64,000 nucleotides of DNA, taken from contig NZ_RYZR01000001.1 of NCBI RefSeq assembly GCF_003977615.1, positions 1 to 64,000 of the forward strand. Direction: 5' to 3'. Shown here piece after piece: positions 35,741 to 45,267 of the stretch. Positions within the stretch are counted from its first letter, which is position 1. Every line of letters starts with the position of its first letter. A program made the position numbers and the translations under genes. The stretch comes from Dyella dinghuensis (lineage in GTDB: Bacteria > Pseudomonadota > Gammaproteobacteria > Xanthomonadales > Rhodanobacteraceae). Under the pieces are notes generated by a model. That model had not been told where the DNA came from. It ran no database searches and was given only the letters and a program-made list of their open reading frames with translations.

Positions 35741-36185
35741 TCCTTATGTAGTCGGAAGGTATTCACGCATCTCCCTGCGTCATCGACTGCCGCTCTCCCT
35801 GGGCGGCTTCAGCCTGACCGGTCCCCCCGGTCATCCCCTCGGTGCAGCACGTGTGCACGTCGGCCGAAGCGGCGATAACAGCGGTTATGCATGACACGAA
35901 TCTTTCTACTGGATGGCAACGCGAATCGCGTTTAAGCAACGTGTGCCTTCGTCACGTTGGGGTGAACGTGTATGTTTTGTTGATGCACGAAGCGCGGAGT
36001 CGACGCTTGCATGTGGTTGACGTAAGCGAAGCAAACCATCGCGATCGAGATGGCTTGCATTTCGCTTTATATGGCGTCGAATTTGAGCATCTGCTTGTGT
36101 GCTTTGAATGGAACTGTGATCGCCATCGTGAATGCGCTTTCGTTGCGCTGATCAAAGAAACAAGAAGTCGATGTGAAGTCGATCA
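35741..36185. other. 445-base gap without a supported gene
   Basis: Several short open frames exist on both strands, one on plus from 35842 to 36207 running into the end of the opposing MCC beta gene. None has a ribosome site, a family pattern or sensible composition. A small GACCGG...CCGGTC hairpin lies near 35816-35833. The stretch is more AT-rich than its surroundings from about 35940 to 36180. Confidence 0.5.
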
Positions 36186-37793
36186 CTACATTCGGAACAC
36201 GCCGTAGCGTTGCTGCTCTATCGGTGCGTTGAGCGATGCCGAAATGGCAAGCCCCAAAACACGCCGCGTGTCGGCGGGATCGATGATGCCATCGTCCCAA
36301 AGGCGTGCGCTGGCGTAATAGGGATGCCCCTGCCGCTCGTACTGTTCGCGAATCGGCGTCTTGAAGGCTTCTTCTTCTTCAGTGCTCCAGGTTTTTCCCG
36401 AAGCTTCAATGCCATCGCGCTTGACGGTAGCGAGCACACTGGCGGCTTGTTCGCCGCCCATCACGCTGATGCGCGCATTCGGCCACATCCAGAGGAAGCG
36501 TCCGCCATAAGCACGGCCGCACATCGCATAGTTGCCCGCGCCGAAACTGCCGCCGATGACCACCGTGAATTTCGGTACGTGCGAACACGCCACGGCCGTG
36601 ACCATTTTCGCGCCGTCTTTGGCGATGCCGGCGTTTTCATATTTCTTGCCGACCATGAAGCCGGTGATATTCTGCAAAAACACCAGCGGCACATTGCGCT
36701 GGTTGCACAGCTCGATAAAGTGCGCGCCCTTGAGCGCCGATTCGGAAAACAGAATGCCATTGTTGGCGATGATGCCGACGGGATAACCGTGGATATGCGC
36801 GAAGCCGCATACCAGCGTCTTGCCGTAGCGCGCCTTGAATTCATGGAATTCGGAGCCGTCGACGATGCGCGCAATCACCTCGCGGATGTCGAACGGGCGG
36901 CGCGTGTCCTGCGGAATCACACCGTAAAGCTCTTCCGCCGCATAACGCGGCTCGACCGGTGTGCGCAGAGCCAGCGGCATAGGCTTGTTGCGATTGAGGC
37001 TGGCGACGATGTCGCGAGCGATCGACAACGCATGCGCATCGCTTTCGGCAAAGTGATCGGCCACGCCGGATATCGACGTATGCACATCGGCCCCTCCGAG
37101 CGCTTCGGCATCCACCACTTCGCCCGTAGCCGCTTTGACCAGCGGCGGACCGCCCAGGAAGATCGTCCCTTGTTCGCGCACGATGATGGTTTCATCGCTC
37201 ATCGCCGGAACGTAGGCGCCACCGGCTGTGCAGGAACCCATCACCACGGCGATTTGCGGAATGCCAAGGGCCGACATGCGCGCCTGGTTGTAGAAGATGC
37301 GCCCGAAGTGCTCCTTGTCGGGAAAAACTTCGTCCTGCATGGGCAGGAACGCGCCGCCTGAGTCGACGAGATAAATGCAGGGCAGGCGATTTTCCAGTGC
37401 CACTTCCTGCGCGCGGAGATGCTTCTTGACGGTGATGGGGAAGTACGTGCCGCCTTTGACCGTGGCGTCGTTGGCGACCACGACCACCTCGACACCTTGC
37501 ACGCGACCGATGCCGGTGATGATGCCCGCGGCGGGTGCTGCATCGTCGTACATGCCGTGTGCCGCGAGCGGCGATAGCTCAAGGAAAGGCGAACCCGGGT
37601 CAAGCAGCGCGCGGATGCGTTCGCGCGGTAACAGCTTGCCGCGGGCGGTGTGCTTTTCACGCGCTTTGGCACCGCCGCCTTCGGCAGCACGCGTCATCTC
37701 ACGATGCAGATCGTCAACAAGCGAACGCAGTTGCGCGCTGCTGGCCTGAAACTCGGCGGAGCGGGGGTCGATTTGCGAGGTGATAACGCTCAT
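36186..37793 (-). CDS. liuB: Methylcrotonoyl-CoA carboxylase beta subunit
   Basis: Carboxyltransferase subunit of MCC. The 535-residue protein has the two carboxyltransferase halves: [12 protein letters not shown] and [10 protein letters not shown] in the first, [15 protein letters not shown] and [13 protein letters not shown] in the second. These motifs distinguish MCC from propionyl-CoA carboxylase. ATG 37793 is chosen over upstream in-frame codons. It is separated from the alpha gene by 5 kb, including the feo operon. Confidence 0.93.
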   Translation of the reverse strand: MSVITSQIDPRSAEFQASSAQLRSLVDDLHREMTRAAEGGGAKAREKHTARGKLLPRERIRALLDPGSPFLELSPLAAHGMYDDAAPAAGIITGIGRVQGVEVVVVANDATVKGGTYFPITVKKHLRAQEVALENRLPCIYLVDSGGAFLPMQDEVFPDKEHFGRIFYNQARMSALGIPQIAVVMGSCTAGGAYVPAMSDETIIVREQGTIFLGGPPLVKAATGEVVDAEALGGADVHTSISGVADHFAESDAHALSIARDIVASLNRNKPMPLALRTPVEPRYAAEELYGVIPQDTRRPFDIREVIARIVDGSEFHEFKARYGKTLVCGFAHIHGYPVGIIANNGILFSESALKGAHFIELCNQRNVPLVFLQNITGFMVGKKYENAGIAKDGAKMVTAVACSHVPKFTVVIGGSFGAGNYAMCGRAYGGRFLWMWPNARISVMGGEQAASVLATVKRDGIEASGKTWSTEEEEAFKTPIREQYERQGHPYYASARLWDDGIIDPADTRRVLGLAISASLNAPIEQQRYGVFRM

Positions 37794-37902
37794 GGATGGC
37801 TGCTGCACGCTTCTGGACAAGGCGTCGATGATAACGGTGAGCGCATACCCTCTGCATAACGGGACGCACGAGATGACCCACTTGCATAAAAGGGCCGGCC
37901 AC

Positions 37903-37936
37903 AAAAAAACCGGCCGCCAGAGGCGGCCGGTTTTCT
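37903..37936. terminator. Strong hairpin terminator after the Ala-rich lipoprotein gene
   Basis: An 11-bp or longer stem (AAAACCGGCCGCC with GGCGGCCGGTTTT) with a three-base loop. On the minus strand it is followed by a run of seven T, so it ends the upstream lipoprotein transcript before liuB. Confidence 0.9.
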
Positions 37937-37955
37937 GTAACCCTGCAACGAAGGA

Positions 37956-38264
37956 TTAGTTACCCTTCGAGGACGACGCCGGAGCTGCGCTCTTCATGGC
38001 ATTGGCCGCAGCGGTCGAAGCAGCAGCCGGAGCAGCAGCAGCCGTGGAGGCCGGAGCAGCAGCCGGAGCAGCGGTCGAAGCCGGAGCAGCAGCGGTGGTT
38101 GCGGAGGCAGCAGCCTTCTGAGCCTGATCAGCAGCCTGCGAAGCAGCTTGCTGAGCCTGGTCAGCCGACTTCTGTGCGTCCTGCGCGGCATCCTGCGCGC
38201 CATTGCTGCAAGCCGCCAGCAGCGCGACAAGCGCGGAGGCGAGAAGGGTACGCGTGAACTTCAT
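37956..38264 (-). CDS. Small Ala/Gln-rich lipoprotein
   Basis: A 102-residue lipoprotein. The signal ends with Leu-Leu-Ala-Ala-Cys (Cys19). Residues 22-55 are an Ala-Asp-Gln-Ala heptad-like stretch that could form a coiled coil, and the rest is Ala/Pro/Thr/Ser low complexity. The composition resembles small envelope-anchored lipoproteins of Xanthomonads with unknown function. An own terminator and the long upstream gap suggest a monocistronic, possibly highly expressed gene. Confidence 0.72.
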   Translation of the reverse strand: MKFTRTLLASALVALLAACSNGAQDAAQDAQKSADQAQQAASQAADQAQKAAASATTAAAPASTAAPAAAPASTAAAAPAAASTAAANAMKSAAPASSSKGN

Positions 38265-38408
38265 GTTGGAATCTCCTTAGCCGTGGAATTGCCAATTGGC
38301 CGCATATTAATAGCGCTTTCACATGAACGGCGCTACCAGTTTCATCAAACAACTTTCATTCGGCATTAACACCGGACCGGCGTTTCGACGCCGGCCGGTG
38401 GTCGGCAC

Positions 38409-39593
38409 TTAGTCCAGACGTTCAATAGCGATAGCGGTTGCTTCGCCGCCACCGATGCACAAAGACGCCACGCCGCGACGCAAACCGCGTGTTTTCAAGG
38501 CGTTGAGCAAGGTCACGACCAGGCGGGAGCCGCTGGCGCCAATGGGATGGCCAAGCGCGCAGGCCCCACCGTTGACGTTGAGCTTGTCGTGCGGAATGCC
38601 CAGCTCGCGCATCGGTGCCATGGCCACCACGGCGAAGGCTTCATTGACCTCGAACAGGTCGACATCGCTTACTTTCCAGCCAGCCTTTTCCAGCACTTTG
38701 CTGATGGCCGAGACGGGCGCAGTCGTAAACCACTCCGGTTCCTGCGAGTGCGTGGCGTGCGCGACGATCTTTGCAAGCGGCTTTACGCCACGTGCCTTGG
38801 CGTCGTCGGCCGACAAGAGAACAACCGCCGCCGCACCGTCGGAAATGCTCGACGAGCTGGCTGCGGTGATGGTGCCGTTTTCTTTGCGGAACGCAGGTTT
38901 GAGCGAAGGAATCTTTGCGATGTCGGAACGGCCAGGCTGCTCGTCGGTATCGACCACCACGTCGCCTTTGCGGCCGGACACCGTGACCGGCACGATTTCA
39001 TCCGCGAAAGCACCGGAGGCCTGTGCGGCCAGAGCGCGCTTCACCGATTCGGTGGCGAACGCATCCTGCTCTTCACGGGTGAAGTGATATTTGTCGGCGC
39101 ACAGTTCGCCGAACACACCCATCGCCTTGCCGTCGTAAGGATTGGTCAAACCGTCCCACGCCATATGATCGACCAGCTGGCCGTCGCCGTAACGAATGCC
39201 GACGCGTGCATTGACCATGTGCGGTGCGTTGGTCATCGATTCCATGCCGCCTGCCACCACAATCGCGGCCGACCCGGCTTTGATCAGATCGTGACCGAAC
39301 ATGATGGCCTTCATGCCTGAACCACAGACTTTGTTGACCGTAGTGCAGCCGGTCGCCGGCGGCAAACCGGCGTGCAAGGCCGCCTGCCTTGCGGGAGCCT
39401 GACCAAGATTGGCCGGCAGTACGCAGCCCATGATCACTTCGTTCACATCGCTTGCCGCGAGACCGGCTTGTTCGAGCGCTGCGCGAATGGCCGTCGCACC
39501 AAGCTTGGGGCTGGGCACGCCCGTGAACTGGCCGAGGAATGAGCCAATAGCGGTGCGTTTGGCACCGACGATAACAACGCTGACGTCCGACAT
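38409..39593 (-). CDS. Acetyl-CoA C-acetyltransferase (thiolase)
   Basis: Biosynthetic-type thiolase that condenses or cleaves acetoacetyl-CoA, handling the acetoacetate end of leucine and fatty-acid breakdown after CoA activation. The 394 residues include nucleophile Cys90 in Asn-Lys-Val-Cys-Gly-Ser-Gly-Met-Lys, Asn-Val-Asn-Gly-Gly-Ala-Cys-Ala-Leu-Gly-His349-Pro-Ile-Gly and Cys379 in Cys-Ile-Gly-Gly-Gly. ATG 39593 gives Met-Ser-Asp-Val-Ser. An AtoB or PhaA role cannot be separated by sequence. Confidence 0.92.
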   Translation of the reverse strand: MSDVSVVIVGAKRTAIGSFLGQFTGVPSPKLGATAIRAALEQAGLAASDVNEVIMGCVLPANLGQAPARQAALHAGLPPATGCTTVNKVCGSGMKAIMFGHDLIKAGSAAIVVAGGMESMTNAPHMVNARVGIRYGDGQLVDHMAWDGLTNPYDGKAMGVFGELCADKYHFTREEQDAFATESVKRALAAQASGAFADEIVPVTVSGRKGDVVVDTDEQPGRSDIAKIPSLKPAFRKENGTITAASSSSISDGAAAVVLLSADDAKARGVKPLAKIVAHATHSQEPEWFTTAPVSAISKVLEKAGWKVSDVDLFEVNEAFAVVAMAPMRELGIPHDKLNVNGGACALGHPIGASGSRLVVTLLNALKTRGLRRGVASLCIGGGEATAIAIERLD

Positions 39594-39827
39594 AAGGGAT
39601 CTCCGGGGGAGCTTTAGGCGCATGCGCCAAATGAAATAACTTGCGGATTATCGCAGTGAATGGCGCATGGCAGCAAACGTAAAAAATTGTGAGAAATCAC
39701 TATGCTCCGGCGCGCTTTGGTTGTGACAAACTGAGCCCATAAGCTATTGGCGGACATTGCATTTCAGGGGGCAGTGAATCCGCTTGGGTCGGGGTCCAAT
39801 CTGATTAGCGAAAAGGGGGGATGTTTT

Positions 39828-42698
39828 ATGGCAAACGGACTGCATGCATGGCGTCGCCGTGACTTGGCGGTATTGATTCCTTTGGCGCTCAGTTTGAGTG
39901 CGTGTGGCGGTGGCGGCAGTAACAGCAATGTCCAGTCGCCGTCGCCGTCGTCGAGCGGCGTTACCGTGACGCCTCAGCAGTCAACCGCGCAGATTGACGA
40001 GACGAATGCCGTTGCAGCGCATAAGGCAGGGTTTACCGGTACCGGCGTCATCATTGGCATCGTCGACAGCGGCATCATGCCCAACAATCCAGCCATTGCC
40101 GGACGTGTGCTGCAAGAATTCATTGACGTCGATCCGTCGAGCAACAACACCAGCATTCCCGACGTGGTCGGTCACGGTACGTGGGTATCGCAAATTGCGG
40201 CCGGTGTGCCTTACCAGAAGTTTGCTGGCGGTATCGCACCCGGAGCAGACCTGGTTTCTGCACGCATCATCGACGACAACGCACCGGACGATAATGGTTC
40301 GACTGCGCCAACTCAGGTGACGCCTTCCGATGCCACGCCTTTAGGCCAGGTCAATCAGCAATTGATCAGCGCTGGCGTACAGATCATGAACAATTCATGG
40401 GGCGGCATCTCATGGAGCAGTACTGATACGGCCACTACCGCGGCCTTCGACGCGGCCTATGCGCCGTTTGTCGAGCAGCACAATGGCTTGGTGGTGTTTG
40501 CAGCAGGCAACGACTCGCAAGCCAATCCGAGCACGATCGCTGCGCTGCCATCCATCACGACGGATACTGCACTTCAGCAGGGCTGGCTTGTAGCCGTCGC
40601 GCTCAACAGCAACAGTCCCACTCAGCTAGATAGCTATTCGAACATGTGCGGCATTGCCATGAAGTATTGCCTTGCTGCGCCGGGCGACGTTGTCGTGCTC
40701 GATAAGGACACCCTTGCCAGTACCACCAATCCTACTTACTACCTGGTGGAAGGCACATCATTTGCTGCCCCGCAGATATCGGGTGCGGCAGCGCTCGTAT
40801 GGCAGGCGTATCCGTATTTCCCCAATTATTTAGTAGCCGAAACATTGCTCGGTACGGCGACGCCGCTGGGCGGCTCGCAACCGAATCCGACATTCGGCTA
40901 CGGTGCACTCAATGTGGGTGCAGCGGTCAACGGCCCGGAGCAATTCAACTGGCAGAATGTGGAAGTAGGATTTACCGGCACATCGAGCTGGAACAATCCC
41001 ATCTCCGGTCCATATGGTTTGACGTTCGACGGTACTGGCACGCTCAACCTCACGCAGCCGTCGACCTACGCAGGATTGACTACCGTAAACGGCGGCACTC
41101 TCAATGCAGTGACATTGGGTACGGGCGGTGCAGTGATTAACGGTAGCGGCGTTCTCGCTGTGCAGGGCAATTCCACGACGTCTGCTTCGATTGGTGGAAG
41201 TGTCAACAACAACGGCGGGACGATGGTCGTTGGCAATACCAATCTGGCCCTCAATGGCAATTACAAGCAGGAGGGTGGCGCGTTCAACGTGTCGCTTGGC
41301 TCCGTGTTGCAAATAACGGGCAGCGCCACACTGACAGCTGGTTCAGGGGGTAGCAACCCCAAGGTTTATGTCTACAGCACCGATGCGGGTTACACCTATA
41401 CAAAGGGCTCGACGACGATTACGCCCATCCTGACGGCTTCCCAAGGGTTAACCGGAACGTTTTCAGGCGGATGGTCTGGCGCCGCTCCGCTGGCTCTCCA
41501 GGCATCGCTGTCTTACGACCCCAACGATGTCTACTTGAATGTCACGAGCGTCAATCTGATGCAGCTTCAAGGCATGTCGTATTCGGCGCAGACATTCGCC
41601 GCCGCGGCACGCGTGCAGAACGCTTTCAATGCGATCAATGACACGGCGACTTCTTCGGCACAGGCGCTACCCAGCAGCTTCGTGAACAGTGCCGGCGCGA
41701 TTCAGCACATCTCCAGCACTACGGAAATGCAGCAATCGCTGGATAGTTTGTCCGGCCAAATGTACGCCGCCAGCGCAGCGATGACATTCGAAGCGATCGA
41801 TGCTGACACGCGTGCCTTGTCCGATCGCTTCGATGCGTTGTTAGACGCGCCGCAGCAGTTCAACATGAACAAGTTTCAAGCCTGGTCCCAGAACATCGGC
41901 TATCAGGGCAACATGTCGCGTGCCGGCTTCGACAGCATGGGCGTTGACCTCAACGGCATGATGGTCGGTGGTGATCGCGGCTTCGGCAACGGTGGGGTGA
42001 TGGGCTACGCGCTCAGCCAGAGCCAAGGTCTGGGTAGCGTCGCGCAAGAAGCGGATCAAGGCTTCAGCCATTCGATGGAAGGCATGCTCTACGGCGGCTT
42101 CATCCAGAACAACTGGTACGTCATGGGCCGCGTCGGTGCAGGTACCGATTGGCAGGATACGCGCCGTGAACTGCAACTGGGCGGTCAATTCGCCGGTGTG
42201 TCCAGTTTCAGCAATGGCCGTTACGACGTGGCATACAGCGAAAGCGGCTATCGATTCAATGCAGGCAACTGGAAATTCACGCCGTACGTCAACGCCGAGT
42301 ATGCGTACATCGAACGCGATGGCTTCAACGAGCTTGGCGGCGATGGTTTCGGACTCTCGTCCAACCAGCAAAACATCGAGCGCTGGCAGGCGGGCGTCGG
42401 TATGCGCAGTTCGCGTCAGTGGAACATGTCCAACGGCAGCACTTTGACGCTGCAGACTCGCTTGCTTTGGGAAGATGCACTATCCATGCGCGGCGTGTTG
42501 CCGAATGCCAGCTTCGAAGCGTTGCAGCAATGGTCACCGGTGGAAGGCATTGGCGTTTCGCGCTACGGCGGCATCGCCGGACTTTCGCTCGACTGGCGCT
42601 TCTCCAAGCGCTCCAACCTCTCGCTTGGCGTGGACGAATACGACGCACAACACGAACATTCGACGATGAGTACGTTGAACTACAGCCTGCATTTCTAA
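39828..42698 (+). CDS. Autotransporter subtilisin-like serine protease with lipoprotein signal
   Basis: A type V secreted protease of 956 residues. The signal sequence carries a lipobox-like Leu-Ser-Ala-Cys26 followed by Gly4, as in NalP/SphB1-type lipoprotein autotransporters. The S8 protease domain has Asp80 (Ile-Val-Asp-Ser-Gly), His116 (Gly-His-Gly-Thr) and Ser311 (Gly-Thr-Ser-Phe-Ala-Ala-Pro). Residues about 400-560 contain autotransporter passenger repeats (Gly-Thr-Leu-Asn-Leu, Tyr-Ala-Gly-Leu-Thr-Thr-Val-Asn-Gly-Gly-Thr-Leu). A beta-barrel translocator runs from about 683 to the terminal Phe. ATG 39828 has a G-rich ribosome site. Confidence 0.92.
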   Translation: MANGLHAWRRRDLAVLIPLALSLSACGGGGSNSNVQSPSPSSSGVTVTPQQSTAQIDETNAVAAHKAGFTGTGVIIGIVDSGIMPNNPAIAGRVLQEFIDVDPSSNNTSIPDVVGHGTWVSQIAAGVPYQKFAGGIAPGADLVSARIIDDNAPDDNGSTAPTQVTPSDATPLGQVNQQLISAGVQIMNNSWGGISWSSTDTATTAAFDAAYAPFVEQHNGLVVFAAGNDSQANPSTIAALPSITTDTALQQGWLVAVALNSNSPTQLDSYSNMCGIAMKYCLAAPGDVVVLDKDTLASTTNPTYYLVEGTSFAAPQISGAAALVWQAYPYFPNYLVAETLLGTATPLGGSQPNPTFGYGALNVGAAVNGPEQFNWQNVEVGFTGTSSWNNPISGPYGLTFDGTGTLNLTQPSTYAGLTTVNGGTLNAVTLGTGGAVINGSGVLAVQGNSTTSASIGGSVNNNGGTMVVGNTNLALNGNYKQEGGAFNVSLGSVLQITGSATLTAGSGGSNPKVYVYSTDAGYTYTKGSTTITPILTASQGLTGTFSGGWSGAAPLALQASLSYDPNDVYLNVTSVNLMQLQGMSYSAQTFAAAARVQNAFNAINDTATSSAQALPSSFVNSAGAIQHISSTTEMQQSLDSLSGQMYAASAAMTFEAIDADTRALSDRFDALLDAPQQFNMNKFQAWSQNIGYQGNMSRAGFDSMGVDLNGMMVGGDRGFGNGGVMGYALSQSQGLGSVAQEADQGFSHSMEGMLYGGFIQNNWYVMGRVGAGTDWQDTRRELQLGGQFAGVSSFSNGRYDVAYSESGYRFNAGNWKFTPYVNAEYAYIERDGFNELGGDGFGLSSNQQNIERWQAGVGMRSSRQWNMSNGSTLTLQTRLLWEDALSMRGVLPNASFEALQQWSPVEGIGVSRYGGIAGLSLDWRFSKRSNLSLGVDEYDAQHEHSTMSTLNYSLHF

Positions 42699-42710
42699 TC
42701 ATCGATGCAG

Positions 42711-42747
42711 GAACGAAAAAGCCCGCCATTGGCGGGCTTTTTCGTTC
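42711..42747. terminator. Bidirectional terminator between the autotransporter gene and ivd
   Basis: A perfect long inverted repeat (GAACGAAAAAGCCCGCC with its complement, loop ATT) lies between convergent genes. It has a T run on the plus strand and the matching A run for the minus strand. Confidence 0.92.
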
Positions 42748-42763
42748 GCGAAGAAACCGGATA

Positions 42764-43921
42764 TCAGGCCTTGCCATGGAACAATTCGCGGCCGATCAGC
42801 ATGCGGCGAATTTCATTCGTACCCGCACCGATTTCATACAGCTTGGCATCACGCAGCAAACGCCCAGCGGGAAATTCGTTGATATACCCGTTGCCGCCCA
42901 ATGTCTGGATCGCTTCGAGCGCCACCTTCACCGCGCTTTCCGACGCATTGAGCAGACAGGCCGCTGGATCGATACGCGATTTCACACCCGCGTCGAAACC
43001 GCGCGCCACCATGTAGGCAAAACCGCGTGAACTTTGCAGCGCGGTATACATATCGGCAATCTTCGCCTGCATCACGCCGAACGTACCGATCGGTGCGTTG
43101 AACTGCTTTCGCTCGCGCACGTAGGGAAGTGCCAGATCCAGCGCTGCCTGCATCAGGCCGATCGGGCCGCCGGAAAGCACAAGGCGTTCCGTATCCAGGC
43201 CACTCATCAGAACGCGCACGCCTTCGTTCACTTCACCCACGATGTTTTCCGCGGGAATTTCGCAATCCTCGAAAACCAGTTCGCAGGTGTTGGAGCCGCG
43301 CATGCCCAGCTTGTCGAGCTTCTGCGCAGTGCTGAAGCCCTTCATGCCCTTTTCGACGATGAATGCCGTCATGCAGCGGCTGCCTGCAACACGCGGTGCC
43401 GTGCGCATGTAGACCAGCAGTACATCCGCATCGGGACCATTGGTGATCCACATCTTCGAGCCGTTGGCGACCCAGACGTCGCCGCGCTGTTCGGCCTTGC
43501 ATGTCATCGAGCCCACGACGTCGGAGCCAGCGCCCGGCTCGCTCATGGCGAGCGCGCCGACATGTTCGCCCGTGCACAGCTTGGGAATGTATTTGCGGCG
43601 TTGCGCTTCGTTGCCGTTGTGGAAAATATTCTGCACGCACAGATTGGAGTGCGCGCCATAGGAAAGACCCACCGAGCCGGACGCGCGCGAGATCTCTTCC
43701 ATCGCCACCATGTGCGCGAGGAAGCCCATGCCGCTACCGCCGTATTCTTCCGGGATGGTGATGCCCAGCAGGCCCATGTCGCCCATCTTGCGCCACAGGT
43801 CGTGCGGAAATTGATTCTCGCGATCGATGTGATCGGCCCGCGGCGCGATCTCCTTTTCCGCGAATCCGTGCACGCTCTCGCGCAGCAGATCGATCTCTTC
43901 ACCGAGTGGAAACGGGCGCAT
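42764..43921 (-). CDS. ivd: Isovaleryl-CoA dehydrogenase
   Basis: FAD-dependent oxidation of isovaleryl-CoA to 3-methylcrotonyl-CoA, the entry step for MCC. The 385 residues carry the acyl-CoA dehydrogenase signatures [10 protein letters not shown], Trp-Ile-Thr-Asn-Gly and Gln-Thr-Leu-Gly-Gly-Asn-Gly-Tyr. They also carry the IVD-like Ser-Tyr-Gly-Ala-His-Ser-Asn-Leu-Cys and Tyr-Glu-Ile-Gly-Ala-Gly-Thr-Asn-Glu. Substrate choice is supported by the MCC, hydratase and HMG-CoA lyase genes in the window. Confidence 0.9.
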   Translation of the reverse strand: MRPFPLGEEIDLLRESVHGFAEKEIAPRADHIDRENQFPHDLWRKMGDMGLLGITIPEEYGGSGMGFLAHMVAMEEISRASGSVGLSYGAHSNLCVQNIFHNGNEAQRRKYIPKLCTGEHVGALAMSEPGAGSDVVGSMTCKAEQRGDVWVANGSKMWITNGPDADVLLVYMRTAPRVAGSRCMTAFIVEKGMKGFSTAQKLDKLGMRGSNTCELVFEDCEIPAENIVGEVNEGVRVLMSGLDTERLVLSGGPIGLMQAALDLALPYVRERKQFNAPIGTFGVMQAKIADMYTALQSSRGFAYMVARGFDAGVKSRIDPAACLLNASESAVKVALEAIQTLGGNGYINEFPAGRLLRDAKLYEIGAGTNEIRRMLIGRELFHGKA

Positions 43922-44059
43922 TGCAAACTCCTGGGGACGGGATTTAAGCCCCTCGATTGTAGCGCAGGCCCGCTTTCAGACCCTGACGCGTCGCGGCATG
44001 GGCGCTGCGGCGGGGTTAACCCGCCGCCTTAACCCATTCTGGGAAGGGGTGGGCATGCA

Positions 44060-44500
44060 TTACTGCACTTTGGCCACATCGCCCTTCATGATCACGCCGG
44101 ACATCAGAAAGCCCACATGGCATTCGTAATTCTGGCTGTCACGGTATTCATTGCCGTAGTTGCTGACGATGTTCACGACGGCATTGGCGCCGGCTCTTTT
44201 CGCTTCATCCTGCAAGCTGATCAATGCCGATTGCAGCGCCCAATCGCATGTCGGTTGGTCTTTCTTGCCGAAGGCATTCGTCTTGCGATTGATCTCGACA
44301 TCGCGCAAGACAACCGTGACCTGACCGTTCGGCTGATTGCCCGCGAGGTAGAACTTCACCGTGCCGTCGAGCTTGCCGCTTTGCGTGGCCGCGGCGATGG
44401 CATTGGCAAACGGATAGTGCTCGATCTTATCGCCGGCCAGCGTAAGACCGGGTGCGATGACAGACAACAGCAACATCAGGCTCAAGGTTTTCGCTTTCAT
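44060..44500 (-). CDS. Exported small protein (often labelled excinuclease ATPase subunit)
   Basis: A 146-residue periplasmic protein with a signal peptide (Lys-Ala-Lys n-region, cleavage near Leu-Ala-Gly-Asp). The mature part has Gly-Thr-Val-Lys-Phe-Tyr, Asn-Arg-Lys-Thr-Asn, Cys-Asp-Trp-Ala-Leu, Gly-Ala-Asn-Ala-Val-Val-Asn-Ile and a second Cys in Tyr-Glu-Cys-His-Val-Gly. From memory, this family occurs beside Xanthomonad pigment clusters under the misleading name excinuclease ATPase subunit; nothing ATPase-like is present. The Gly-Ala-Asn-Ala-Val-Val pattern recalls YbjQ-like proteins. It is the last gene of the aryl-polyene block. Confidence 0.7.
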   Translation of the reverse strand: MKAKTLSLMLLLSVIAPGLTLAGDKIEHYPFANAIAAATQSGKLDGTVKFYLAGNQPNGQVTVVLRDVEINRKTNAFGKKDQPTCDWALQSALISLQDEAKRAGANAVVNIVSNYGNEYRDSQNYECHVGFLMSGVIMKGDVAKVQ

Positions 44501-44538
44501 GCAGATCGATCTCCTCAGATGTGTTTGGTCATACGCAC

Positions 44539-45267
44539 TCAACACAAGCCACCATTCACCGCCAGCACCTGGCGTGTGATGTAGCCCGCTTCCGGGCTCA
44601 GCAGAAATTGCACGGCGGCAGCGACCTCGTCGGCGGTGCCTGCGCGCTGCATCGGAATCACTTTCAGGATTTCTTCCAGCGGCACGTCGTCGCTGATCAT
44701 GTCGGTATCGATCAGTCCGGGCGCGACGCAATTGACGGTGATCTTGCGCTTGGCTAATTCGACCGCGAGTGCTTTCGCGGCACCCATCACGCCGGCCTTG
44801 GATGCACTGTAATTCACCTGGCCGCGATTGCCGATCAAGCCGGAAACAGACGTGATGCATACGATGCGTCCCGCGCTTCGTCGGCGAATCATCGGCATGA
44901 CCAGCGGATGCAGCACGTTGTAGAAACCATCGAGATTGGTGCGCAGCACCTGATCCCAATCCTCGTCGCTCAACGCAGGAAACGCACCGTCGCGTGTAAG
45001 ACCTGCATTGCAGACCACACCGTAATAGGCGCCATGGGCTTCAACGTCGGCTTCCAATGCGGCGACGCATGCGGTGCGATTGGAGATATCGAATTGCAGG
45101 ATGCGCGCGTGCCGTCCCAGCTGTTCAATCGACGCACGCACCTGTTCGGCCTCATCGCGACGACTGCGGCAATGCAGAACCAGATCGTAGCCTGCCTGCG
45201 CAAGCCGCAAGGCGATCGCCCGGCCAATGCCGCGGCTGGAACCCGTGACGAGAACCGTCTCAGACAT
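44539..45267 (-). CDS. apeQ: 3-Oxoacyl-ACP reductase of the aryl-polyene cluster
   Basis: FabG-type ketoreductase for each polyene extension cycle. The 242-residue SDR has Val-Thr-Gly-Ser-Ser-Arg-Gly-Ile-Gly, Asn-Ala-Gly, catalytic Ser and Tyr-Ser-Ala-Ser-Lys, and Pro-Gly-Leu-Ile-Asp-Thr. ATG 45267 overlaps the dehydratase stop by eight bases. The order ketosynthase-dehydratase-reductase matches the apeO-P-Q order as I remember it. Confidence 0.88.
   Translation of the reverse strand: MSETVLVTGSSRGIGRAIALRLAQAGYDLVLHCRSRRDEAEQVRASIEQLGRHARILQFDISNRTACVAALEADVEAHGAYYGVVCNAGLTRDGAFPALSDEDWDQVLRTNLDGFYNVLHPLVMPMIRRRSAGRIVCITSVSGLIGNRGQVNYSASKAGVMGAAKALAVELAKRKITVNCVAPGLIDTDMISDDVPLEEILKVIPMQRAGTADEVAAAVQFLLSPEAGYITRQVLAVNGGLC

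Noticed and set aside
35842-36207. A 121-codon frame on plus before the MCC beta gene
   Set aside because: It has no ribosome site or family pattern, an atypical residue mix, and its end overlaps the MCC beta stop on the other strand.
44005-44032. A GGCGGGTTAACCCGCC hairpin between ivd and the pigment cluster as terminator
   Set aside because: The stem is good but no T run follows on the minus strand, and on plus there is no gene to terminate. Too weak to call.
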